NCBI GenBank assembly: GCA_964529975.1 | Contig: CAZGXW010000052.1 | Span: 1-21,097, forward strand | DNA length: 21,097 nt | DNA from: JADFMN01 sp964529975 | GTDB taxonomy: Bacteria > Armatimonadota > Fimbriimonadia > Fimbriimonadales > Fimbriimonadaceae | Direction of reading: 5' to 3' | Shown here: in pieces, positions 1 to 7,983 of the stretch | Numbering within the stretch: the first letter of the stretch is position 1 | Layout of the letters: every line of letters begins with the position of its first letter | The notes under the pieces: generated by a model | What the model was told of the DNA's origin: nothing | Database searches by the model: none | Seen by the model: only the letters and a program-made list of their open reading frames with translations | Translations under genes and position numbers: made by a program

Positions 1-264
1 GAACGGCTTGTCGTGCTTTTGGTCGAACTTCTCGCGGGTGTTCAGGGTCTTGGTGCCCGCCCCCCCGCCCTCGCCGTTCTGCCCGTGGCAGTTGGCGCAG
101 TTCTGGTTGTAGGCCGCTGTGACGTTGACGTTGCGCTGCTGCTCGAACGAAGGCGCGCCAGTCGCCGAGGGCTCAGTCTTGGCCTGTGGCTGCGGCGTGC
201 TGGCCGACGTGCAGGCGTAGACTGTCACGATGCCGCTAAGGAGGAGAAAGGCGAGTTTGCCCAC
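1..264 (-). CDS. c-type cytochrome lipoprotein, 3' end outside the window
   Basis: The first 88 codons of a gene running off the left edge. A GTG start at 264 is the only candidate, because an in-frame TAA lies three codons upstream. A hydrophobic leader (residues 4-17) ends in V-Y-A-C with Cys18, which reads as a lipoprotein signal. It is followed by a Pro/Ala/Thr-rich linker and a haem-c site C56-A-N-C-H60 with GQNGEGG after it, the usual start of a small class I cytochrome c. The axial methionine would lie beyond the edge. The gene starts 15 nt after the alcohol dehydrogenase stop, with a GAAGGT ribosome site overlapping that stop, so the two are probably co-transcribed and coupled. I infer an outward-facing electron carrier; its donor is unknown. 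Confidence 0.8.
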   Translation of the reverse strand, partial: MGKLAFLLLSGIVTVYACTSASTPQPQAKTEPSATGAPSFEQQRNVNVTAAYNQNCANCHGQNGEGGGAGTKTLNTREKFDQKHDKPF

Positions 265-279
265 GCCTACAGGTTACCT

Positions 280-1392
280 TCAGAGCACGATGACCGACCG
301 GATCACGTTGCCGGTCTCCATCTCGTGGAACGCGTCCTCCACGTCGTCCAGCGTGATCTTGCGCGTCACCATCGAGTCGAGGTCCAACTTGCCCTCCAAG
401 TACAGTTGCGCCATCAATGGGAAGTCATGCGAGGGCAGCGCGTCGCCGCAGTGGCACACGTTCAAACCGGCCTTGTTCCAGTACACGCCCGTAGCAAAGT
501 CCCCGAGGTTCAGGTGGATCGTGTCCGTTTCGGCTGGGAATCCGATCGTGGTCGCCCGGCCGCCGTATGAGAGCATCTTGACCGCCTGCTCCGTGCACTG
601 TGGGATCCCCGTCGCCTCGAACGCGAACTCCACGCCGCCGTCCCAACCGTCGTCGGTCAGTCTCCGGACCTCGGCGACTGCATCACTTTTGCTGGCATCA
701 ACGACGTGGGTCGCGCCGAAGTTCTTGGCCCACTCCAGTTTCACGGGGTTCTTGTCCACGCCGATGATCATTTTTGCGTGCGCCAGTTTCGCGCCCTGGA
801 TCACGCTCAGGCCCACGCCGCCGCAGCCGATCACCGCGACTCGGGAGCCTGCGAACACTGGCGTCGTGTTCATGGTCGCGCCAACGCCCGTGATCACGCC
901 GCAGGCGATCAGGCACGCCTTGTCCAGCGGCATCTCCTTGGGCATCTTGATCGCAGCCTTGCTGTGCACGACGGTGTGAGTCGAGAACGTCCCGCACCTC
1001 AGAACCTGCGAGCAGAGCGCGCCGTCGCTCTTGCGGTGGATGCGCTGTCCTGGCCGCAAAGCCATATAGCAGTGCCGCAGATCGCCGCGCCGGCACGCCG
1101 GACAATTCTCGCACGGAGCCCGATAGGCGATCACGACCGGATCGCCGACCTCCAAGCCCTTGACTCCCTCGCCGACCTGCTCGATGTACCCTGCGCCCTC
1201 GTGCCCCAGCACGATCGGGAACGCCATCCCGCTGCCGTTGAGCATCTTGACGGTCAGATCGGTGTGGCACACACCGCTGGCGGCGACCTTGACCATCACC
1301 TCGCCCGGCCCTGGGGGATCGAGCACCACGTCCCTGACGACCGCCGGGGCGCCCGGCTCTTCCAACATGCACGCACGGCCTTCGACTGGCAT
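280..1392 (-). CDS. zinc-dependent alcohol dehydrogenase (class III-like MDR)
   Basis: A 370-residue medium-chain dehydrogenase of full family length. Catalytic zinc ligands are Cys42 (GVCHTD), His64/Glu65 (GHEGAG) and Cys164. Structural zinc ligands are Cys94, Cys97, Cys100 and Cys108. The Rossmann motif GCGGVG is at 189-194, and Asp213 at the end of the second strand predicts NAD(H) rather than NADP(H). The overall pattern resembles class III / S-(hydroxymethyl)thiol dehydrogenases and related bacterial alcohol dehydrogenases; the substrate cannot be read from the sequence. The ATG at 1392 is the only good start, since an in-frame TAG lies three codons upstream, and there is no clear ribosome site. 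A TAGCAT box ends 6 nt before the ATG. It lies 21 nt behind the ABC permease and directly ahead of the cytochrome lipoprotein, so an alcohol- or aldehyde-oxidising pair is possible. Confidence 0.93.
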   Translation of the reverse strand: MPVEGRACMLEEPGAPAVVRDVVLDPPGPGEVMVKVAASGVCHTDLTVKMLNGSGMAFPIVLGHEGAGYIEQVGEGVKGLEVGDPVVIAYRAPCENCPACRRGDLRHCYMALRPGQRIHRKSDGALCSQVLRCGTFSTHTVVHSKAAIKMPKEMPLDKACLIACGVITGVGATMNTTPVFAGSRVAVIGCGGVGLSVIQGAKLAHAKMIIGVDKNPVKLEWAKNFGATHVVDASKSDAVAEVRRLTDDGWDGGVEFAFEATGIPQCTEQAVKMLSYGGRATTIGFPAETDTIHLNLGDFATGVYWNKAGLNVCHCGDALPSHDFPLMAQLYLEGKLDLDSMVTRKITLDDVEDAFHEMETGNVIRSVIVL

Positions 1393-1398
1393 GGCACT

Positions 1399-1404
1399 AT
1401 GCTA
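1399..1404 (-). promoter_or_regulatory. possible -10 box (TAGCAT) for the alcohol dehydrogenase
   Basis: TAGCAT reads toward the gene and ends 6 nt before its ATG. If used, transcription would begin at or next to the start codon, giving a leaderless message. That would fit the missing ribosome site. No -35 box is visible. The same arrangement recurs at 9435-9440. Confidence 0.35.
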
Positions 1405-1413
1405 GCACGGCGG

Positions 1414-3819
1414 TTAGGTCGCGCGCTCCTTCGTGCTCTTAGCAAGATCCAGGCGGTTCAGCATGCGGAGGGCGGGCCATTGAGAGACGAGCACAACGAC
1501 GAAGATCAAGGCCGCTGCAAGGGCGTAGGTTTCACCTGTGAGGGCCGGCTTCATAGAGAAGAGATCCATTTGTTCTTCGGTCTGGGCCGCAAGGATGAAC
1601 TGCTTGACGAACCAACCTCCGACAGGCAGACCGATCGCAGTGCCAAATAGAGCGAGCAACAGGTTTTCTGTCGTGACCATGGTTCCAACCTCGCGACGGC
1701 TCACCCCGAGCGTGCGCATAGTTGCCACCTCGTTCGTTCGCTCGAGCACGTTGATCGTCACGGTGCTGAACACGATGCTGAACGCCAGGGCAGCGCCAAA
1801 CACCGACATGTAGTTGACGTATTGCCTGAACCTCGCCATGATTTCGTTGACCATTTTCCGAACGTCGGCGATGGAAGAAACGGCGGCGACCTCAGGAAGC
1901 TGCTCTAGCCTTCTCCGCACAACCTCGCTATGCTCGTCGTTTACGAGCAGGCGGACGCTTGAGACAGCACCGGTCGGCATATCGATCTCCTCCTTGAACA
2001 CGCTCCAAAGATAGTCCCGGTTCATATACGCGACGGTGCCAATCGGTTCGTCACATATTGCGATGACCTCTACTTCTAAGGTTCGAGTTGCCTTCTCGGT
2101 GCGCATGAACGCCGGCAAGGCCACGCGGACCTTGTCGCCGACTCTTGCTTGAAGGCGCTTCTGCACTGTGGTGCCTAACACGACTCCATTGCGTGTGAGA
2201 TCTATCGGCGCCCCACTTCTGTCGACAATGACACGCTGGCTCCCGGCGGGTTCGATGCCAGATATGGCGGCGGAGTAGGCAAGCCCGTTCCGCGAGAACT
2301 CCGCAGGAACGTCGAGAGTGCCCTCGACTGACACGACGCCCTCCCATCGCCTGAGAGTATCGACAATGCGCGGGTCCTCGTACTGGATCAGTTCCACGCG
2401 CAAGTCGTCTCCGAACATTGTCGCCGTGAGCGTTTCCATGAGCACCGTCATCGTGTCGAGCAATCCACGGCCGGTCATGATCAGAGCGATTCCGGCGACG
2501 ATGCCAAAGAGCGTAGAAAGCGTCCTTCGCCATTGTCGGAAGAGGTTTCTCAAGGGAATCCTCCAAAGGAGCCCCATATTGGGCATCAAACGATCGAGAC
2601 GTAGCACGCGCCCGACAGGAGGCTCCGCTCCGCGCATTGTCTCGACCGGCTTGACGCGCGCCGCAGCGTGTGCTGGCCAGGCCGCCGCAATGAGGCAGAC
2701 TGCGCAACCCATGAGCACACCGATCGTGTAGACGTCCATCCCGGCCTCAATCCTCTCAAATGGCACGGCGATCTGCGAAAGGTAGTACTTCGTGAGCAGC
2801 ACTCCGAGCCATACTCCGAGCGCGATGCCTGCAATGCTCCCAAGCAAGCCGACGAGTGTCGCAGCGAACAGATAGTGCACGACGACGCGCAGCCTTTCAA
2901 AGCCGAGGGCCCTCAGCAGCCCAATGATGGGCCTTTGAAGGTGGACCGTTCTCGTCATGAGGGTGTAGACGGTAAGAGCAGAAACGCCAAGGAAAAAGAA
3001 CGGGAACATCACAGCGTAGAGCCGGAAACCTTCGACGTCCTGCTGAAGAAGTTCGTGCGAAGGCTGGTCTTCGCGCAAGACGCCATCGTCTGGCCGATAA
3101 GTCGAGAGTCGGGACTTCATTTCGCGCGCGACCGCTCCCACGTCGGCGCCGGGTGCAAGCCTCACCTTCACCTCGTTCACTTGCCCGGTGAGTCCCACGA
3201 GAGGGCCAAGGACGTCGTCATGAACGAACATCACACCAAACGTGCCAGGCATTGGAAAGAGGTCCTGCTTGCTCCGAACGACGTAGATGTACTCAGCGCT
3301 CCGAACAATGCCGGCCACGCTCAAGGTGACTCGCGCAGTTCCGCTTACGACTTCGACAGCGTCGCCGCGATGAAGGTTGTGCTCCTTCGCAAAACTGGAC
3401 TCAATGAGGACTTCGCGCGCGCCTGCTCCCGTCGGATTGGCCCCTTCAATCAGCCTTAGATTGTTGACCTGCGGTTCTCCACGGGAAGGGATCGAGACCA
3501 GCCTGCCGACCAGCTTTTTGTTGCTGCGGCCGCGCAGTTCGATGCCCACGTCTTCCACCAAGCGTCCCTCAGCAGCCGCAACGCCAGGGATCGATGCAAT
3601 GCGCTCCACAACGCGAGCGGGCGCGTGCTCGAATGCAATCCCAATATCCTCGAAGTCGAGCATCCTGTAAGAGAACTCGTACGAGTTGCTGAGGTTTCGG
3701 TAAGACGTGGTCGCTGCGCCATAGAAAGCGACACCGAGCGCGATCATGAACGCGACAGCGACGTACTGCCACTTCAGCCGCCACAGGTCTCGAACAAGCT
3801 TGCGATTGAGGACGGACAC
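1414..3819 (-). CDS. ABC transporter permease with two FtsX domains
   Basis: An 801-residue membrane protein. A first membrane span (about 17-38) is followed by a large extracytoplasmic domain, then three spans (about 265-290, 312-345 and 365-390) forming the first FtsX domain. A further span (about 432-455), a second extracytoplasmic domain and three C-terminal spans (from about 670) form the second FtsX domain. The second copy carries the family signature around ERTNEVATMRTLGVSRREV. This tandem plan is that of LolCE/MacB-like permeases, which couple cytoplasmic ATP hydrolysis to periplasmic movement (mechanotransmission) rather than moving substrate through the membrane. It starts with GTG directly after the ATPase TAA; GGAG six bases upstream of the GTG, inside the ATPase gene, supports it. 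With the ATPase and HlyD protein it should form a tripartite exporter; the cargo is unknown and no outer-membrane partner is in view. Confidence 0.9.
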   Translation of the reverse strand: MSVLNRKLVRDLWRLKWQYVAVAFMIALGVAFYGAATTSYRNLSNSYEFSYRMLDFEDIGIAFEHAPARVVERIASIPGVAAAEGRLVEDVGIELRGRSNKKLVGRLVSIPSRGEPQVNNLRLIEGANPTGAGAREVLIESSFAKEHNLHRGDAVEVVSGTARVTLSVAGIVRSAEYIYVVRSKQDLFPMPGTFGVMFVHDDVLGPLVGLTGQVNEVKVRLAPGADVGAVAREMKSRLSTYRPDDGVLREDQPSHELLQQDVEGFRLYAVMFPFFFLGVSALTVYTLMTRTVHLQRPIIGLLRALGFERLRVVVHYLFAATLVGLLGSIAGIALGVWLGVLLTKYYLSQIAVPFERIEAGMDVYTIGVLMGCAVCLIAAAWPAHAAARVKPVETMRGAEPPVGRVLRLDRLMPNMGLLWRIPLRNLFRQWRRTLSTLFGIVAGIALIMTGRGLLDTMTVLMETLTATMFGDDLRVELIQYEDPRIVDTLRRWEGVVSVEGTLDVPAEFSRNGLAYSAAISGIEPAGSQRVIVDRSGAPIDLTRNGVVLGTTVQKRLQARVGDKVRVALPAFMRTEKATRTLEVEVIAICDEPIGTVAYMNRDYLWSVFKEEIDMPTGAVSSVRLLVNDEHSEVVRRRLEQLPEVAAVSSIADVRKMVNEIMARFRQYVNYMSVFGAALAFSIVFSTVTINVLERTNEVATMRTLGVSRREVGTMVTTENLLLALFGTAIGLPVGGWFVKQFILAAQTEEQMDLFSMKPALTGETYALAAALIFVVVLVSQWPALRMLNRLDLAKSTKERAT

Positions 3820-4527
3820 TTACCACTCCAACTGGGCAGGATCGATCGGAGAGGCGTTCACCTCGTCGCTTACGATCTCCCCTGACCTCAGGCGAACGAT
3901 TCGATCGGCCATTCGCGAGATCGCGATGTTATGGGTCACGAGCAGGACAGTCTGCTTGAGCTCGTGCGTGAGGCTGTGAAGGAGCACGAGGATCTTGCGT
4001 CCTGTCTCAAAGTCGAGTTCCCCAGTCGGCTCGTCGCACAGCAGGATCGGAGGGTTCTTCACAAGTCCGCGCGCGATCGCGACGCGTTGTTGCTCGCCTC
4101 CGCTGAGTTCGGCAGGAAAATGGTGGCCGCGCTCTCCCAATCCCACCTCGTCCAAGACTTTATCCACGTCGCGCGGCTTTGCGACCAGCTCAGCTGCGAG
4201 CAGCACGTTTTCGCGAGCGGTCAGTGTCGGGATCAGATTGAAAAACTGGAAGACGAACCCGATCCGCTCGCGACGAAACCGGGTCAGCTCCTGGTCATTG
4301 AAGGTCGCGATGTTCGTTCCGTCGATCACGATGTCGCCCGATGTGACCGAATCGAGCCCTCCGACCGCGTTGAGTAGAGTGGTCTTACCGCAACCGCTTG
4401 GTCCCAGAATGACGACCATTTCGCCAGGATAGAGGTCGAGGTTGACGTCGCGGAGGGCATAGACGTCCCCTGCTTCCGTTCTGTAGGCCTTTGTGGCATG
4501 GCGCAGGCTGACGACAGGCGCAGCCAT
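3820..4527 (-). CDS. ABC transporter ATP-binding protein, LolD/MacB family
   Basis: A 235-residue nucleotide-binding subunit with every motif intact: Walker A GPSGCGKTT (42-50), the Q-loop in FVFQFFNLIPTLTARENV, signature LSGGEQQR, Walker B ILLCDEPTGELD and the switch histidine in VTHN. The FNLIPTLTARENV segment is typical of LolD/MacB/FtsE-type ATPases that pair with FtsX-fold permeases, which matches its neighbour. The reading frame stays open 55 codons further upstream, but that stretch overlaps the end of the HlyD gene and looks non-coding. The start is therefore the ATG at 4527, sharing one base with the HlyD stop (TGATG). The gene ends in TAA immediately followed by the GTG of the permease, so all three genes are translationally linked. 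Confidence 0.94.
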   Translation of the reverse strand: MAAPVVSLRHATKAYRTEAGDVYALRDVNLDLYPGEMVVILGPSGCGKTTLLNAVGGLDSVTSGDIVIDGTNIATFNDQELTRFRRERIGFVFQFFNLIPTLTARENVLLAAELVAKPRDVDKVLDEVGLGERGHHFPAELSGGEQQRVAIARGLVKNPPILLCDEPTGELDFETGRKILVLLHSLTHELKQTVLLVTHNIAISRMADRIVRLRSGEIVSDEVNASPIDPAQLEW

Positions 4528-5966
4528 CACGCGCCCTTCTTCTGGACCCTTTGACCGTCCTTGAGATCGGCAGGAGGAGATACTACGACTTGGTCGCCCT
4601 CCTTCAGTCCGGCTGTGACCTGCACGCTCTCGAAAGTAAGCGCGCCGATTGTGACTTGGGTCTTGCGGACTGTGCCGCCAGCGAAGATCCATACGCTCCG
4701 ATCCTCACCTGATGTCACGAGAGCACGGCTGGGGATTGTGATCGCGCGCTCAGCGACTGTTCCTTCGCCGTGCACATCGACCTCCATTCCGGGGCGGAAC
4801 CGAGCGACGGTACTGTCCAACGCGATCGTCACCCGAAGGATGCGCGTGCGCAATTGAGTTCCAGGTTTCTGCACGGCTTCGTCTGCGATACGGGACACGA
4901 CGCCCTTGTAAGTCTCTCCTGGCATGGAAGCAGACGTCACATCGACGCCCTGCCCGACGGAGACTTTGGAAAAGTCTTGGTCTCCGATCTCTGCTTCAAT
5001 TGTGAGCACGTCTTGTCCCACCAAAGTCAGCAGCGTACGACCTGGCATGGCCATGTCACCAACCTTTGTGGGTACGTAGGAGACTGATCCCGCGAAAGGT
5101 GCCTTCACCGTCGCTCGGTCGAGTGCAGAGTTCGCGGCCGCGAGGCTCGCTTGCGCTTGCTGGACCAAGTCTCGCGCTGCTGAGAGTTCGTGCTCCGCCA
5201 CATCGACTTCTTCCTGGCCTGCAATCGCCGCATCGAGATTTGCCTGCGCGACTTCGACGGCAGCCCGCGCCGCAGATCGTTGCTCTGGTGTGGGTCCGTT
5301 TTTGGCGATCGCAAGTGCCTCCTTGGCGACGGCGGTCTCCGCGATTGCGGACTCGTGCGCGGTCTTAGCCCGCTGAAGATCAGCGAGTGGCACGGCACCT
5401 TGGTCGTAAAGGCGCTGCATACGGTCGCGCTCGACTTTTGCCTGCGTCTCCGCTGTTTCTGCCTGCTTAACTCGTTGTTCGAGTTGGGCGACCTCTTCTG
5501 GTCGCGCTCCGGCCAACACAAGTGCAAGGTTGGACTCGGCTGCTCGTTTCGATACGCGCGCCTGTTCGATCCTTGCAGCACTGTTCCGCTTCGCCAGGTT
5601 GTAAGCGTGCTCGGCCTGACTCTGGCGTTCACGCGCAGAATGCAAGGCTGCCGTCGCCTGTGCGACAGCGGCCGAGAGATCTGCAGACTGAAGACGGACC
5701 AGTGGCTCGCCTTCGAAGACCGTATCCCCTTCTCTGACGAGGATTGCGAGGACTCTGCCAGACGTTTCTGGCTCTATGTCGACTGAGTTGCCCTTGATCG
5801 TCCCTTCTGCGGTAAACGGTGAAACGAGCGGCCCGACGGCTGCAGTGCTCAGCTCAACCTCCACGGGCTTAGACTTGGACAAGGCAACCCAAGCGACAAT
5901 GGCGATCACAACGACTGCGACCAACAACCACAGCAACCTGCTCTTCATGGCTTGCCTGTAGCCCAT
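4527..5966 (-). CDS. HlyD/AcrA-type membrane fusion protein
   Basis: A 479-residue periplasmic adaptor. A single N-terminal membrane anchor (LLWLLVAVVVIAIVAW) leads into a half lipoyl/barrel-sandwich segment, a long Ala/Glu/Gln-rich coiled-coil hairpin (about 85-285), the second lipoyl half (KAPFAGSVSYVPTKVGD), a beta-barrel and a membrane-proximal domain ending near SPPADLKDGQRV. This is the order found in MacA-like adaptors. The frame begins at ATG 5966, but a second ATG at 5948 gives the more usual start MKSRLLW. That second start has a weak AGG ribosome site and lies just downstream of a TAAAAT box that overlaps the first ATG, so 5948 may be the true start. It is the first gene of the exporter operon and probably links the permease to an outer-membrane channel encoded elsewhere. 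Confidence 0.9.
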   Translation of the reverse strand: MGYRQAMKSRLLWLLVAVVVIAIVAWVALSKSKPVEVELSTAAVGPLVSPFTAEGTIKGNSVDIEPETSGRVLAILVREGDTVFEGEPLVRLQSADLSAAVAQATAALHSARERQSQAEHAYNLAKRNSAARIEQARVSKRAAESNLALVLAGARPEEVAQLEQRVKQAETAETQAKVERDRMQRLYDQGAVPLADLQRAKTAHESAIAETAVAKEALAIAKNGPTPEQRSAARAAVEVAQANLDAAIAGQEEVDVAEHELSAARDLVQQAQASLAAANSALDRATVKAPFAGSVSYVPTKVGDMAMPGRTLLTLVGQDVLTIEAEIGDQDFSKVSVGQGVDVTSASMPGETYKGVVSRIADEAVQKPGTQLRTRILRVTIALDSTVARFRPGMEVDVHGEGTVAERAITIPSRALVTSGEDRSVWIFAGGTVRKTQVTIGALTFESVQVTAGLKEGDQVVVSPPADLKDGQRVQKKGA

Positions 5967-5969
5967 TTT
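5964..5969 (-). promoter_or_regulatory. possible -10 box (TAAAAT) of the exporter operon
   Basis: TAAAAT differs from the TATAAT consensus at one position and points into the HlyD gene. It overlaps the ATG at 5966. A transcript starting 7 nt beyond it would miss that ATG and use the one at 5948 with a very short leader. No -35 match was seen. Confidence 0.35.
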
Positions 5970-6006
5970 AGCCGAGACTCTTATTCGCCGGGACTAGCCG
6001 AAAGAG

Positions 6007-6021
6007 TAGGGAATCCCCCTA
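6007..6021. promoter_or_regulatory. short inverted repeat between divergent genes
   Basis: TAGGG-aatcc-CCCTA, a perfect 5-bp-arm dyad, lies in the 119-bp gap between the divergently transcribed exporter operon and the copper oxidoreductase. It could be an operator, but arms this short occur often by chance. Confidence 0.2.
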
Positions 6022-6062
6022 TCTGCAGAACTCCTCTGAAACCAGCCCGTCCTTGCCGCGTG

Positions 6063-6068
6063 TAGACT
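6063..6068 (+). promoter_or_regulatory. possible -10 box (TAGACT) for the copper oxidoreductase
   Basis: TAGACT sits 17 nt before the ATG at 6086. The same GTGTAGACT string occurs before the secreted-protein gene starting at 9428. No -35 box is visible. An AGAGGA ribosome site at 6074-6079 follows. Confidence 0.35.
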
Positions 6069-6085
6069 TAACCAGAGGACAATCG

Positions 6086-7912
6086 ATGTTGGGTGTGGGA
6101 TTGACGAAAGGGCTTTGGGCGATGGGCGTGGGAGCCGTAGGGTGCGCTGCAATCATTGCGAACCGCGGCCAAGACCAGGTTCGCGTGGCCGCTGAGCCTA
6201 TCAGGGGCGACGGCATTGGGCGTCTGGTCCTTGGCCTGGAGGCCACGACTCTTGACGGCGGCAAGTGCTCGATCGAGAACAAGGGGACGAAAGCGACCGT
6301 CGTCGCTTTCACGGACGTCTCCTGCCCCCTCACCAAGAAGTATGCCTCGACCCTCGCCGCGCTGGAGGAGAAGTACAGCAAGCATGGCGTGCGGTTCGTG
6401 TTCGTCAACCCCAACAAGGCTGACGACGAGAAGGCGATCCGTTCAGAGATCAAGCACCACGGACTCGATGGAGAGTACGTCCACGACAAGGACGGCCGCG
6501 TCACGGCCAGCCTCGGAGCAAAGACCACGACGGAAGTGTTCGTCCTCGACGCGCGCAGCACGCTCGTCTATCGCGGTGCCGTCGACGACCAATACGGTTT
6601 CGGATATCAGACCGACGCGCCAAAGAACACGTTCCTCATCAATGCGCTCGATGCGGTGCTGGCCGGAAACACGCCAAAGGTTGAAGCAACGACCGCCCCA
6701 GGCTGCGCGTTAATCGTCGACGCGAAGCCCGTGATGCGCGCGGTGACGTACCACGACCAAGTGTCTCGAATCCTACAGCGCAACTGCGTCCCGTGCCACC
6801 GCGATGGTGGAGTCGGCCCGTTCGCGCTCGACAACTACGCCAAGGCCGAGGCGTTCAAAGGCATGATCAAGCAGGTCGTGAACAACGGCACGATGCCGCC
6901 CTGGTTTGCTGCGCCGACTGCCGACGGCCACTCGCCGTGGGCCAACGACCGCACGATGAGCAAGCGCGACAAGGACGACCTCAACACATGGATCGACGCG
7001 GGATGTCCCGAAGGCGACGCGAAACTCGCGCCCGCGCCTCTCAAGTTCCACAACGAGTGGGCGATCGGCGAGCCCGACGTGGTGTACGAAATCCCTCGCG
7101 CGATCCCGGTTCGGGCAACAGGGCAGATGCCGTACTACCACGTCCGCATCGATCCTGGGTTCACCGAGGACAAGTGGATCGACGCCATGGAGTTGCATCC
7201 GACCGACCGCAGCGTGGTGCACCACGTGCTCGTCTTCGTTGTCGAGGACGGTAGGGTCGGCGGGCGTGGTTTGCTCGACGTCGATGAGAGCACGGGGTTT
7301 CTGATGGGCTATGTGCCGGGAACGGACAGTGTCGTGTTCCCAGAAGGACAGGCGAAGCGCGTGCCCAAAGGCGCGGCTCTGCTGTTCCAAATCCACTACA
7401 CGCCGAACGGCAAGGCGACGCAAGACCAGACGAAGTTGGCCGTGCGCTTTGCGAAGTCGCCGCCCAAGCACGAGATCCAGGTGTACGGCGTCGTCAACAA
7501 GACGTTTGCGATCCCGCCCGGCGCCCCGGCCCACTCGGACACGAAGACGGTCACGATCCCCAAGGACATGTACGTCACGGCGCTGATGCCGCACATGCAC
7601 GTGCGCGGCAAGGCGTTCAAGTACGAAGTGCAGTATCCGGACGGCAAGAAGGAGGTCCTCCTCGACGTTCCCGCATACGACTTCAATTGGCAGATTACGT
7701 ACCGCTACGTAGTGCCGAAACTCTTGCCGGCGGGCACACGTCTGACGGCGACCGGCACGTTCGACAACAGCGACAAGAACCCCGCGAACCCGGATCCCTC
7801 GAAGACGGTGCGCTGGGGACTGCAGACGACCGAAGAGATGCTCTTGGGCTACGTCGAGTTCTACGTCCCGAGCGTCAAACCCGGCACTACCGTGACTCTG
7901 GACGGCGGGTAG
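6086..7912 (+). CDS. redoxin / cytochrome c / copper monooxygenase fusion protein
   Basis: A 608-residue exported protein built from three parts. Residues 9-25 are a weak hydrophobic leader, with Cys20 in a poor lipobox (AVGC). Residues about 45-190 are a thioredoxin/AhpC-like redoxin with one catalytic-type cysteine, Cys80 (DVSCPLTKKY). Residues about 225-285 hold a haem-c site C234-V-P-C-H238 followed by GGVGPF and a MPPW motif that could give the distal methionine. Residues about 325-605 match the type II copper, ascorbate-dependent monooxygenase fold (PHM/DBM family). The first copper site is His379-His380 plus His437 (QIHYTP); the second is His503/His505 (HMH) plus Met585 (EEMLLGY). All six expected ligands are present. 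ATG 6086 has AGAGGA six bases upstream; a TTG 11 codons earlier lacks one. The substrate is unknown. I infer hydroxylation or dealkylation in the cell envelope, with electrons delivered by the fused haem. Confidence 0.85.
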   Translation: MLGVGLTKGLWAMGVGAVGCAAIIANRGQDQVRVAAEPIRGDGIGRLVLGLEATTLDGGKCSIENKGTKATVVAFTDVSCPLTKKYASTLAALEEKYSKHGVRFVFVNPNKADDEKAIRSEIKHHGLDGEYVHDKDGRVTASLGAKTTTEVFVLDARSTLVYRGAVDDQYGFGYQTDAPKNTFLINALDAVLAGNTPKVEATTAPGCALIVDAKPVMRAVTYHDQVSRILQRNCVPCHRDGGVGPFALDNYAKAEAFKGMIKQVVNNGTMPPWFAAPTADGHSPWANDRTMSKRDKDDLNTWIDAGCPEGDAKLAPAPLKFHNEWAIGEPDVVYEIPRAIPVRATGQMPYYHVRIDPGFTEDKWIDAMELHPTDRSVVHHVLVFVVEDGRVGGRGLLDVDESTGFLMGYVPGTDSVVFPEGQAKRVPKGAALLFQIHYTPNGKATQDQTKLAVRFAKSPPKHEIQVYGVVNKTFAIPPGAPAHSDTKTVTIPKDMYVTALMPHMHVRGKAFKYEVQYPDGKKEVLLDVPAYDFNWQITYRYVVPKLLPAGTRLTATGTFDNSDKNPANPDPSKTVRWGLQTTEEMLLGYVEFYVPSVKPGTTVTLDGG

Positions 7913-7927
7913 GAAAACGGGATGGAG

Positions 7928-7947
7928 GGTGCCACTTCGTCGGCACC
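7928..7947. terminator. hairpin between convergent genes, possible terminator
   Basis: GGTGCC-acttcgtc-GGCACC, a 6-bp perfect stem in the 71-bp gap between the copper oxidoreductase and dapB, which converge here. Neither side has a T-run, so if it ends transcription it is weak or Rho-assisted. Confidence 0.3.
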
Positions 7948-7983
7948 GCACCGGTCACGAGCCCTCGTTTGAATCGGCTGAGG

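Noticed and set aside
706..1650. A 314-codon plus-strand open frame across the alcohol dehydrogenase
   Set aside because: It is antisense to a clearly recognisable enzyme, its product is rich in Arg/Ala/His with no family resemblance, and it runs across two genes.
4528..4692. A 55-codon N-terminal extension of the ABC ATPase
   Set aside because: The extension overlaps the end of the HlyD gene, is Arg/Ser-rich, and the ATG at 4527 gives a normal LolD-type start.
6773..7951. A 392-codon minus-strand open frame opposite the copper oxidoreductase
   Set aside because: Its product is a low-complexity Arg/Val/His-rich shadow of a GC-rich gene whose sense strand has complete copper and haem motifs.
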